Positions 47,253 to 55,146 of a stretch of 64,000 nucleotides of DNA are shown here, piece by piece. This DNA comes from Thermoplasmata archaeon (GTDB lineage: Archaea; Thermoplasmatota; Thermoplasmata; Thermoplasmatales; Thermoplasmataceae): positions 1 through 64,000 of the forward strand of contig JAJZXB010000005.1 in NCBI GenBank assembly GCA_021846395.1. The letters are read 5' to 3'. Made by a program: the position numbers and the translations under genes. The notes under the pieces were generated by a model that saw only the letters and a list, made by a program, of their open reading frames with translations, was not told where the DNA came from and made no database searches. The stretch's first letter is position 1. Every line of letters starts with the position of its first letter.

Positions 47253-47345
47253 TTTTCTCACCAAAATATGTGCTCTATTCCCATATCCGGGTATTTTGGA
47301 TGGTGATTCTCAATTTGATAATAAAATTCAATCATTATACCACTA

Positions 47346-47528
47346 TCAAGTAAGATAAGTAAAGCAATTCCCACAACCAACTGGACTAGACATTGCTGCT
47401 ATAAAACCTATTACAGCTATTACAAGCAAAATCCAGCTTAATGTAGAATCGTCCATTACCACTGCACTTGTTTCACTTATGTTCATGGATTTTACAGTAT
47501 TATTTGTTCTGGATGGCATTGTATTCAT
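47346..47528 (-). CDS. 60-aa putative secreted/antimicrobial-type peptide precursor
   Basis: Leader MNTMPSRTNNTVKSMN (identical in DNA to 7975-8027), then SETSAVVMDDST, a hydrophobic core LSWILLVIAVIGFIAAM, and a Cys-containing end SSPVGCGNCFTYLT. Size, leader-like polar start, hydrophobic core and a C-x-x-C tail fit a bacteriocin-like precursor or a small membrane peptide. No export or modification gene is adjacent. Its ATG overlaps the stop of an IS3 OrfA fragment (ATGA), so an OrfB N-terminus was considered, but no transposase features are present. Confidence 0.5.
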   Translation of the reverse strand: MNTMPSRTNNTVKSMNISETSAVVMDDSTLSWILLVIAVIGFIAAMSSPVGCGNCFTYLT

Positions 47529-47531
47529 TGC
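47479..47531 (-). repeat. 53-nt exact repeat, copy B
   Basis: Identical to 7975-8027 on the same strand. It begins at the start of the 60-aa peptide gene, just behind the OrfA stop, and ends within codon 17. The flanks are unrelated. Confidence 0.95.
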
Positions 47532-47824
47532 CTCCCACCTTTCCTCATAAGCTGTGTTTTTTTTAATGTTTCATTGGCCACTGTCAATTCACCTATTATT
47601 TTCTTAAGATCATTTATTTCTTTTCTTGATTTCTGGTATTCAGATGACCTTCCAGGTTCCAGTGCTGATGTTCCACCCTCTATAAAAGAATCCCTCCATT
47701 TATATAATAATGATACAGCTGTATTGTATTTCCTGCTTATCTCTGCTATTGTTTCTGTGCTTGAAAGCATCTCCATTACTATCCTTGCTTTCTCTTCCTT
47801 TGTTTTGAATGATCGGTTATTCAT
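47525..47824 (-). mobile_element. IS3-family OrfA fragment (HTH transposase subunit)
   Basis: 99 aa. KTKEEKARIVMEMLSSTETI, AEISRKYNTAVSLLYKWRD and a downstream leucine-zipper-like coil (SRKEINDLKKIIGELTVANE) match the HTH_Tnp_1 OrfA of IS3/IS911-type elements. SD GAGGTGAT precedes the ATG. The OrfB catalytic gene that should follow is absent: the next ORF is the 60-aa peptide. The protein is too short to transpose alone; it could survive as a DNA-binding protein. Confidence 0.75.
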
Positions 47825-47999
47825 TAATATATCACCTCTATATTCTGTACTACCCTATTGAAGCCTTTCTCTCCTGTTAAACTGTCTGAATGAAAGTGAA
47901 CCCATAACAAACTCCTTACAGCATAAACAATTTGTATATAATTCCCTGAATTAACGTGTTTATACCTTTCTTTCCATTTTTCATCCTCCTATTTTTAAA

Positions 48000-48128
48000 T
48001 TATTCATCCGTAATAGCCATTTCAAATTCATCAGGGGAGAGATAACTCGATGAAGGATATGATCTCACTGAATTATATTCCTATAAAGCCAACTCCATAT
48101 AATTCTTGAATCTAAAAAAATACGATTC
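48000..48128 (-). pseudogene. IS3-family OrfB C-terminal remnant
   Basis: In one frame the minus strand reads ESYFFRFKNYMELAL, a TAG, then EYNSVRSYPSSSYLSPDEFE. The ESFF-x-R-x-K block and the YN-x-x-R/S-H/Y-xSLGY-x-SPxEFE ending are the integrase C-terminus of IS3 OrfB. The internal stop and missing DDE core show it is dead. It lies upstream of the OrfA fragment, so more than one copy has been scrambled here. The intervening 47825-47999 holds no other gene. Confidence 0.65.
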
Positions 48129-48296
48129 GATATGTCATCCTCACTTAAAGTGCAATCATGTATGGTTTCATTGTCTATCCCATGGTATTAATAATTTTTT
48201 ATACCCCTTTTGTAAAGAAACTTTTATAATGAAATTCACATTTATCTATTAGAAAAACTTATAATTGTATAATATAATTAAGGAAGAGGTGAATAA

Positions 48297-49001
48297 ATGC
48301 AACAGGGTCAAATGGCTTATGATAGAGCAATTACGGTATTTTCTCCTGATGGGAGATTATTTCAGGTTGAGTATGCAAGAGAAGCAGTTAAAAAAGGTTC
48401 CACAGCACTAGGTATTAAGTTCAAGGACGGAGTGATACTTTTGTCAGAGAAAAAAGTCAGAAGCAAGCTTGTGGAAAAAAATTCACTGGAAAAAATCCAG
48501 TTAATTGATGATTACGTGGCAACAGTTACATCAGGCCTTGTTGCTGATGCAAGAGTTTTAATAGACTTTGCAAGAATTGGGGCACAGCAGGAAAAGGTTA
48601 CATATGGTTCATTGACAAACATAGAAAACCTTGTAAAGAAAGTGGCAGACCAGATGCAGCAGTATACGCAATTCGGAGGTGTAAGACCCTATGGTGTTTC
48701 AATAATATTTGCGGGAATGGATACAATAGGCCCTAGACTCTTTGACTGTGATCCTGCCGGAACAATAAATGAGTATAAATCCGTAGCTATAGGTGCAGGC
48801 AAGGATGCTGCAACCGATTATATTGAAAAAGCTTATAAAGAAGATATGACCATGGATGAAACAATAAAAATGGGAATAGCCGCTTTAAAAGCTGCAATTA
48901 CGGATGAAAGTTCAATCAAGGAACCAGAAATTGCCGCAATAAAGGTTGGTGAGAGGTTCCACATATTGACCAACGATGAAGTTGCAAAGTATTTAAATTA
49001 A
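48297..49001 (+). CDS. psmA: 20S proteasome subunit alpha
   Basis: 234 aa. [20 protein letters not shown] with [16 protein letters not shown] is the alpha-subunit H0/YDR signature that forms the outer ring gate. There is no catalytic Thr propeptide, so it is not beta. The end [12 protein letters not shown] is Glu/Asn-like rather than catalytic. GAGGTGA is placed 4 nt before the ATG, an excellent ribosome site. Cytosolic protein degradation. Monocistronic here. Confidence 0.97.
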   Translation: MQQGQMAYDRAITVFSPDGRLFQVEYAREAVKKGSTALGIKFKDGVILLSEKKVRSKLVEKNSLEKIQLIDDYVATVTSGLVADARVLIDFARIGAQQEKVTYGSLTNIENLVKKVADQMQQYTQFGGVRPYGVSIIFAGMDTIGPRLFDCDPAGTINEYKSVAIGAGKDAATDYIEKAYKEDMTMDETIKMGIAALKAAITDESSIKEPEIAAIKVGERFHILTNDEVAKYLN

Positions 49002-49162
49002 ACAGTGAAAATCTATATTTTATAAAAAATAATTATAATTTTTTAAATTGCTGCTTAAATATTATAGTTGATTTTAATGATATAGCAAAGTTTAGAATAA
49101 AACTTCCTGATCGTTTCAATAAATAAATTTATAACATTTATTAAAATGTCTCATAGGTTTGA

Positions 49163-50440
49163 ATGATTTCAGTTATATTAGGAATGCAATTTGGCGATGA
49201 GGGAAAGGGCAAAATAACAGATTATATAAGTAAAGTTTATGATGACGTTGTTCGATTCAATGGCGGAGGCAATGCAGGCCACACTGTTGTTATCAATGAT
49301 AAAAAATATAAATTCCATCTTATTCCCTCCGGTGCACTGCAATCAAAAACAGTAATTCTGGGAAATGGGATGGTTCTTGACCTTGAAGAATTATTAACAG
49401 AAATAGACGTTTTAAAGGTTGCAAATAAGAATATAAATATAAAAATAAGCGCAAATGCACATATTGTTTCAAAAATGCATAAATTTCTTGACAAGCAGGA
49501 AGAAAGCATTAGGTCAAATCTAAATATAGGAACAACATCAATGGGCATTGGCCCCACATATGAGGATAAGTATGCAAGAACGGGCATAAGGGTCATAGAC
49601 CTTTCAGATATTGAAATTTTAAGGCAAAAAATAGGCACAATATACAAAATGAAGAAGGAACTTTTGAAGGATTCAATATATAATGATGAGAATGAGAGGG
49701 AGAATTTAGCAAAGGATCTTTATTCACTGGGAGAGAAAATAAATTGTTATATTGATTATACGGAAACCCTTATAAATGCAGAATATAAAACAGGGAAAAA
49801 CATACTTTTTGAAGGGGCACAGGGAGGAATGCTTGATATTGACTTTGGAATTTATCCATTTGTTACATCATCAAATACAATAGCAGGTGCCCTTTCATCA
49901 GGATCAGGGTTTTCATTCAGGAAGGTTGATAAGGTCATAGGTGTTTTCAAGGCATATCAATCCAAGGTTGGATCTGGACCATTTCCAACCGAAATAATAG
50001 ATGACGATTCATTGAGAAAATACGGAAGTGAATACGGAACAACAACAGGAAGGCCTAGAAGGGTCGGGTGGCTTGATATACCATTATTGAAGTATACATC
50101 TATGCTCAACGATGTTGATTCTCTTGCCATTACCAAGGTTGACATTCTTGGAAAAATGGATAAAATAAAGGTCGGCCTTAAATATTTAATTGATGGCAAG
50201 GAAATTGATTATTTTCCTAAAAAATTAAAGGATTTTGAAAAAATAAGGGTTGAGTATAAAGAGATTCCAGGATGGGGAGATATGGATGAGGAGAAAATAA
50301 TAGATCAGGGATACTCTGCATTGCCAAAAAACATGAAAGATTACTTAAAATTAATTGAGGATGAAATTGGAAAAAATATAGAGATTATCTCTCTTGGAGA
50401 GGACAGAAAAAGAACCATCACAAAAGAAATATTTAATTAA
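49163..50440 (+). CDS. purA: adenylosuccinate synthetase
   Basis: 425 aa, full length. GMQFGDEGKGKITDYIS with the catalytic Asp, GNAGHTVVI with the catalytic His, TTSMGIGPTYEDKYART, LFEGAQGGMLDIDFG, YPFVTSSNT and TTTGRPRRVGWLD are all there. It converts IMP plus aspartate and GTP to adenylosuccinate, the first step of AMP synthesis. It lies 160 nt after psmA with its own promoter region, and just before tRNA-Glu. Confidence 0.97.
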   Translation: MISVILGMQFGDEGKGKITDYISKVYDDVVRFNGGGNAGHTVVINDKKYKFHLIPSGALQSKTVILGNGMVLDLEELLTEIDVLKVANKNINIKISANAHIVSKMHKFLDKQEESIRSNLNIGTTSMGIGPTYEDKYARTGIRVIDLSDIEILRQKIGTIYKMKKELLKDSIYNDENERENLAKDLYSLGEKINCYIDYTETLINAEYKTGKNILFEGAQGGMLDIDFGIYPFVTSSNTIAGALSSGSGFSFRKVDKVIGVFKAYQSKVGSGPFPTEIIDDDSLRKYGSEYGTTTGRPRRVGWLDIPLLKYTSMLNDVDSLAITKVDILGKMDKIKVGLKYLIDGKEIDYFPKKLKDFEKIRVEYKEIPGWGDMDEEKIIDQGYSALPKNMKDYLKLIEDEIGKNIEIISLGEDRKRTITKEIFN

Positions 50441-50494
50441 GATAATGTGATTTGGGAGTACAAAAATTTGGTTTATTTTAAAATCAAATTATTA

Positions 50495-50569
50495 GCTCCG
50501 ATGGTGTAGCACGGCCAAGCATTCCGGCCTTTCGAGCCGATGACTCGGGTTCAAATCCCGGTCGGAGCA
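50495..50569 (+). tRNA. tRNA-Glu (anticodon TTC)
   Basis: 75 nt. The acceptor stem is GCTCCGA/TCGGAGC, the anticodon loop CTTTCGA reads TTC, and the T arm is CGGGTTCAAATCCCG. CCA is not encoded. An IS256-like relic lies just after it, as is common at tRNA 3' ends. Confidence 0.95.
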
Positions 50570-51056
50570 TGTTCTCAAAGGTTAAAATTCCACAATAAAT
50601 ATTTATGTTTCTTCACACTTTTAGTGGGTAACACATTTCAAATTACTCTGGAAACCCTGTAAATGAAACCGTCAGGGTGAATTCGCACCCTCTTAAAGGA
50701 AACTTAACAATGAATGTGTATATGAATTGGCATGTATCTGTTCTAATGCTTCTTCATCCATTACACTGTTTAGAAACCATTCTATTAACTCATTCTTGTC
50801 TTCTTTATGGTCTGATAGATAACTTTTATTAACTCTTTCAATACATTGTTTGGGTTTTTCATTTTTATCATCTCCAACTAAATATGGAAAACCATATTAA
50901 ATTTACAGCAATTATGTTACACAATCAATTTATCCTATTTCTATGCAGATCATGATGCAAGATTCTTTTACACCTTTGACAAAAAAAAATCATAAGTAGC
51001 AAAATTACCAATTACATCAAGAAAACGGATAGCCAAAAAAATATAATTTATGAAAG
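50570..51056. other. intergenic region containing the IS relic
   Basis: About 490 bases after tRNA-Glu. Besides the IS256-like relic and its terminal-repeat-like edges, it has a possible 6-bp hairpin at 50654-50678 (ACCCTG/CAGGGT). 50930-51056 is plain AT-rich sequence with no feature seen. Confidence 0.5.
50693..50862 (-). pseudogene. IS256-like transposase N-terminal remnant
   Basis: The minus strand has ATG at 50862 (KNPNNVLKELIKVIY), then in the next frame DKNELIEWFLNSVMDEEALE and QIHANSY, the N-terminal LxEWFLNSxxxEEAxExIxA pattern of IS256/mutator transposases, ending at TAA. The frame break and the missing rest show decay. IS-end-like sequences at 50624 (GTGGGTAACACATTTC) and 50906-50927 could delimit a 300-bp deletion derivative. 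Confidence 0.5.
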
Positions 51057-51695
51057 TTATTCAAGTTTTATCTGCCTTGGTATATCATTAAGAACCCCGG
51101 ACAGTGCATTGCTCTCATAGTTCTGATGGTAAATATGATGGTAAATTTTATTCAAAATATCTCTAATTAAAGGTCCTTCCATTGTTGCATCATTGTTTTT
51201 TGATATAACCATAAGAATCCTTTCTTCTGGCGGTTTGCCAAGTATTTTTGAGGGTACATGATATTTGAATCCGGTTAATTTTTTAGCCCCCAATTTTGTA
51301 AAGAAATTAATTTTTTTATTTTCACTGGAATCGGGATCATCGTTGGAAGGTTTTGTTTCAAATATTATTTTATTGCAAGTATCTCCAAATAATGAAAATA
51401 TTTTCTTAATAAAATCAGTACCTATGCCCTTGTTACGGTAATTTTCATCCACCGCCAGGGAATCGAGGAATAAAAACTCAGAATCAATAACATGCCATAC
51501 CAGGCCCATCATTACAATTTTATTGTCCAATTTTCCTCCTGTTAATTTTTCCCCATCCTTTATAAGATTCAATTTTAAGTCTATGCTTGATCTTTTTTCT
51601 CCTGCGGGAATTGATTTTATATAGATATCGTATGCCGTGCGAAATTGATCAGAAGCAGAATTAATATCAAAATATTCAATATTTATATTTTCCAT
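51057..51695 (-). CDS. GNAT-family acetyltransferase
   Basis: 212 aa. Motif A VDENYRNKGIGTDFIKKI (R-x-x-G-x-G) binds acetyl-CoA, preceded by the FLFLDSLAV strand. Motif B is near INFFTKLGAKKLTGFKY. The C-terminal 50 residues are not typical and may be a helical extension. Substrate unknown (protein N-terminus or small amine). Monocistronic, same direction as msrA, with a gap of about 80 nt between them. Confidence 0.8.
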   Translation of the reverse strand: MENINIEYFDINSASDQFRTAYDIYIKSIPAGEKRSSIDLKLNLIKDGEKLTGGKLDNKIVMMGLVWHVIDSEFLFLDSLAVDENYRNKGIGTDFIKKIFSLFGDTCNKIIFETKPSNDDPDSSENKKINFFTKLGAKKLTGFKYHVPSKILGKPPEERILMVISKNNDATMEGPLIRDILNKIYHHIYHQNYESNALSGVLNDIPRQIKLE

Positions 51696-51773
51696 ATTTT
51701 AATAGTGAATTATTAAATAAATATTTTGCCCATAATTACAATATTGTATTTGATTATTGAATTAATTATGGAC

Positions 51774-52325
51774 TTAAAAATCATGTTTATTATTTTTTAA
51801 GATTGGTGAATGATGTTCTCTTAATTTCTGAATTTTAGGGGATATGACGTACCTGCAATATGGATTCTGAGGGTTATTTTTATAATAGTTTTTATGGTAA
51901 TTCTCCGCCGGATAAAAGTTCGTGAATTGTTCCACTGCAGTGACAATGGGATTGTTGAATTCATGATTTTCCTCCAGTTTTTTAATGAATGAAATTGCCT
52001 TTTCTTTTTGCTCTTTATTTAAATAGAATACCGCCGATCTGTACTGTGTTCCAATATCATTTCCCTGCTGATTTAACGTTGTTGGATCATGCATTTCAAA
52101 GAACAGCTCAAGAATATCACTGTATGAAATTACGTCATCATCGTATGTTATTCTCACTGATTCTGCATGCCCGGTTATATCTGCGCATACTTCCTCATAG
52201 GAGGGGTTTTTTACCGTTCCTCCTGAATAACCGGGTTCAACATTTTTTATGCCGTTTATATCCTGAAATGCTGCTTCAAGGCACCAGAAACACCCTCCAG
52301 CAAGAATGCACGTTTTGATATTCAT
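51774..52325 (-). CDS. msrA: peptide-methionine (S)-S-oxide reductase
   Basis: 183 aa. GGCFWCLEAAF carries the active-site Cys, with the family signatures VEPGYSGGTVKNPSYEEVC, HAESVRITYD, FFEMHDPTTLNQQGND, and FYPAENYHKNYYKNN near the end. It reduces methionine sulfoxide in proteins, useful for an organism in an oxidising acid environment. No fused MsrB. The second Cys of FWC may serve for recycling. Monocistronic. Confidence 0.95.
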   Translation of the reverse strand: MNIKTCILAGGCFWCLEAAFQDINGIKNVEPGYSGGTVKNPSYEEVCADITGHAESVRITYDDDVISYSDILELFFEMHDPTTLNQQGNDIGTQYRSAVFYLNKEQKEKAISFIKKLEENHEFNNPIVTAVEQFTNFYPAENYHKNYYKNNPQNPYCRYVISPKIQKLREHHSPILKNNKHDF

Positions 52326-52381
52326 ATGAATTTATATTATGATTATATTTAAAGCGTTTTTGTATCCCGATAAATGAAAAA

Positions 52382-52924
52382 TTAAAAACTGTTTAGCAGA
52401 TCTATCAATGAACTTGCCTCCTTGCTGGTCAATTCGTTTATATTCTTTTTATTTATTTTTTTTAAATAGTCATTTAATTTTTTTATGTTATTATCACTAT
52501 CCTCAAGTTTTTTAATATAATCTAATTGCTTTTTTGAAATGCCTGAATTTACATTCAGAGGGCTCGAGATACCCTTTAAAATGTCTATCAATTCTGAAGA
52601 TTCGTGAATTGTCAACATTTCTATGGATTTATTGCCATGGCTTTTTAAAAAATTATTTGTTTCCCTTATTCTTGTTTCAGAATTATTTAAATTTTGAATG
52701 AATTTCAGCTGTTTAGAAGTGATTGTTTTCTCTGCATGTGTATCATTATCAACTTTTATTTTTTTAAGTGAATCTATCAATTCCGATGCTTCATTTCGAT
52801 CAAGTTCGGATATATCTGATTTTTTAATTGTTTTTAAAAACTTCTGAAATTCCTCTGACCTCTTATCCGAAGTTTCCATTAGTTTTTTAATAAATAAAAT
52901 CTGATTTTTTGAAATGCCTACCAT
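52382..52924 (-). CDS. protein made of three tandem helical repeats
   Basis: 180 aa composed of three repeats of about 55 residues: residues 4-57 (ISKNQILFIKKL to ASELIDSLKKI), about 67-117 (ITSKQLKFIQNL to SSELIDILKGI) and about 128-180 (ISKKQLDYIKKL to ASSLIDLLNSF). Each repeat has a K/Q-Q-x-x-x-I-K-x-L helix, a Lys-rich middle and an E-A-S-x-L-I-D-x-L end. Single copies of such units occur in bacterial and phage proteins as small DNA-associated domains; here it is a pure array. No other family recognised. Monocistronic. Confidence 0.75.
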   Translation of the reverse strand: MVGISKNQILFIKKLMETSDKRSEEFQKFLKTIKKSDISELDRNEASELIDSLKKIKVDNDTHAEKTITSKQLKFIQNLNNSETRIRETNNFLKSHGNKSIEMLTIHESSELIDILKGISSPLNVNSGISKKQLDYIKKLEDSDNNIKKLNDYLKKINKKNINELTSKEASSLIDLLNSF

Positions 52925-53547
52925 AATTGTATAAATATCATCGATTACTTTATACTTTCTCTAATTTTTTTCAATAAAAAACACTTAATGATATTTTTGG
53001 CCATTTGTTATGGAAAATTGCAATCTTATCCTCCCATTTTTCAGGATTTTTACAATTGTGCCTTCAACTATTTTCCTGCATTTTCAATGTTGTAAATTTA
53101 TATGCATATATTGTGATATTAAAGCGTTTAGTTTATTTTATGGGTTTGCCAACAAAAATTATGTTATTTTTTTCAATATTTTTTAAAACATTATCCAAAT
53201 AAGTTTTTTCTGAACTTAAAATTCTGGCAAATTTATCTATATTTTTATTTAATAGTTTTCTTATCACGTCCGGATTGACTCATTTTCATTTTTAATTCCC
53301 CATATGTTTTGTTTGATAATGAGGGCATTGGGCTTTGTGCCATGTGCTTGAATATTAAAAGGGATTTTGGCATGTTCAATATTGTTATGGAAGAAAAACA
53401 GATAATATGGTTGGAATGCCCATCATCTTTTTGCGTTACAGAATTTGCAGTATAGTGCATGAGTGCAATAAATAGGTTTTTACATACCGTAGAATTTCAC
53501 AATTATTTATATAAAAATGCTTTTTATCCTTTATTATATATGTGAAT
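52925..53547. other. intergenic region, possible short ORF
   Basis: About 620 AT-rich bases. A short plus-strand frame from TTG at 53309 to TAG at 53453 would encode 48 aa (FDNEGIGLCAMCLNIKRD, MEEKQIIWLECPSSFC with Cys pairs); there is no strong ribosome site and support is weak. Two other frames (53005-53202 plus, 53245-53460 minus) look like chance. No repeat or RNA recognised. Confidence 0.35.
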
Positions 53548-53922
53548 ATGTCAGATTTAAAGGATTTGCAAAAAATTGCCAAAAAATTCATAGATGACCG
53601 TGATTGGAGGCAGTTTCAAACACTAAAGGACCTGTCAATGAATGCAGCTGTAGAATCTGCTGAACTGATGGAAATATTTCTCTGGAAAGACAGAAAGTTT
53701 GAGGATAGCATAATGAACCATGAGGATAAGAAAACTGAAAGCAAAATAAAAAATGAGGTCTCCGATATATTATTTTCATGTCTGGCAATAGCCGATCAGA
53801 TGGATTTTGATCTGGAAGAGGCATATAGAAATAAAATGGATGAATTGAATAGAAGATACGATGTGAATGAGGTCAGGGGAAAAATAACCAAAATAGGCTC
53901 TCCGGATCATGGCGGAACATAA
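53548..53922 (+). CDS. MazG-like nucleotide pyrophosphohydrolase
   Basis: 124 aa all-helical protein. DDRDWRQFQTLKDLSMNAAV with ESAELMEIFLW carries the E-x-x-E metal site. KNEVSDILFSCLAIADQMDF with DLEEAY carries the E-x-x-D, then NRRYDVNEVRGK. This is the short house-cleaning MazG/RS21-C6-type family that hydrolyses non-canonical dNTPs or dCTP. A GTG start 6 nt upstream is possible. It is monocistronic. Confidence 0.85.
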   Translation: MSDLKDLQKIAKKFIDDRDWRQFQTLKDLSMNAAVESAELMEIFLWKDRKFEDSIMNHEDKKTESKIKNEVSDILFSCLAIADQMDFDLEEAYRNKMDELNRRYDVNEVRGKITKIGSPDHGGT

Positions 53923-54030
53923 TTTGATAATATTCTAAGAATTATGTAAAAACCCTTTATATTATATATTTAACTAAAATGGTTCAGAAATAATTCTAGA
54001 GATGCTTAATAGAATTTTAAATATTTATTC

Positions 54031-54954
54031 TTATAGAACTTTTTTCATGATCCTATAGGCGTTTTTGTAAAGGACATCTTCGTAATGGTCAAGATTATTT
54101 TTTAAATCCTTCAGCTTTTCAATATTTTCAAAGCCCGCCGGTACGGAATTTATGCCAAGAAAATCTGTTCCTATTCCCACATGTCTCCATCCATAATTAT
54201 CACCAAGATAGTTTATATTGTCTATTATGGATGAAATATCCTGTTTTTCCAATGTTGTTGTTATTGCAGTAATGCCTATAACTCCATCAGTATCAACTAT
54301 TGCCTTTATTTCCTCATCGTCCAGATTCCTTATGTGGAGCTTCAATTTTGAAAGGTTTGTATGTGAATTTATTACAGGGTTTTTTGATGCACTGCATGTT
54401 TCAAGTATTGTTTTTCTACTGGCATGTGCTGTATCAATAATTATATGGTTTTTATCTGCTATATCAATCAATTCCTCTCCATAACCAGTTAGACCATAAT
54501 CCTTTTTTGACATGCATGCGGCTGCAAACTTTGTATCATAGTTCCATGTCAATCCTATTGCTCTCAGACCGAGTTCTTTTAGCATATATAAATCATCAGG
54601 CTGGTTTAAAACATCAGTTCCTTCCATTGATATTAAAAAATTCAGTCCGCTATTTAAATCATCAAATTTTTTGATTATTTTTACATTATACTTCCTTTCT
54701 AGAAAGTGGTAAAATTTGAACTGATCCAGCATGACACCGAATTCAGGATATGTTGCCTCCTGTTTGAACCCGTACTTTTCACTTAAAATAAGAGCGTTGT
54801 CATTCAGAGAGAGTATGTGTGGATAAACAACAGAGAATATTGTTGCCTTATCAAATTTTGATAATTTATTGATGCTTGACTGGTATGTTTCCTCTATAAT
54901 ATCATTTCTCATTGATGCAAAGGCAATATCTTCGTGCAAATCTACAAATTCCAT
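54031..54954 (-). CDS. membrane-dipeptidase (peptidase family M19)
   Basis: 307 aa zinc metallohydrolase. VDLHEDIAF supplies the first His/Asp site, LISMEGTDVL the bridging Glu, IIDTAHASRKT and INSHTNLSKL two His, and GTDFLGI the last Asp. It hydrolyses dipeptides (or related amides and lactams). There is no signal peptide, so it is cytosolic. Fits the peptide-scavenging life of these acidophiles. Monocistronic. Confidence 0.85.
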   Translation of the reverse strand: MEFVDLHEDIAFASMRNDIIEETYQSSINKLSKFDKATIFSVVYPHILSLNDNALILSEKYGFKQEATYPEFGVMLDQFKFYHFLERKYNVKIIKKFDDLNSGLNFLISMEGTDVLNQPDDLYMLKELGLRAIGLTWNYDTKFAAACMSKKDYGLTGYGEELIDIADKNHIIIDTAHASRKTILETCSASKNPVINSHTNLSKLKLHIRNLDDEEIKAIVDTDGVIGITAITTTLEKQDISSIIDNINYLGDNYGWRHVGIGTDFLGINSVPAGFENIEKLKDLKNNLDHYEDVLYKNAYRIMKKVL

Positions 54955-55146
54955 ACAATAAGAGGATTTACGACTATTAATAATTTTACAGCAAGTATGG
55001 ATGAAACAAATATTAACCGGATAATGGGTGGTATTATTATGGTAATTGAATTATTAACAGCAATGATAAGCCGTATTTATTATCAAAGTTTTTTAACTAG
55101 AGCAGATAAAAATCAAAGAGATTCGCGCCACTAAAATTAAAAAAAA

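Noticed and set aside
47346-47528. Peptide ORF as N-terminus of IS3 OrfB
   Set aside because: It lacks the HTH-like SRSxYY start of OrfB, and its leader occurs without any IS at 7.9 kb. The possibility is kept as a refutation test.
53245-53460. 71-aa minus-strand ORF
   Set aside because: No ribosome site and no recognisable features; overlaps an equally weak plus-strand ORF.
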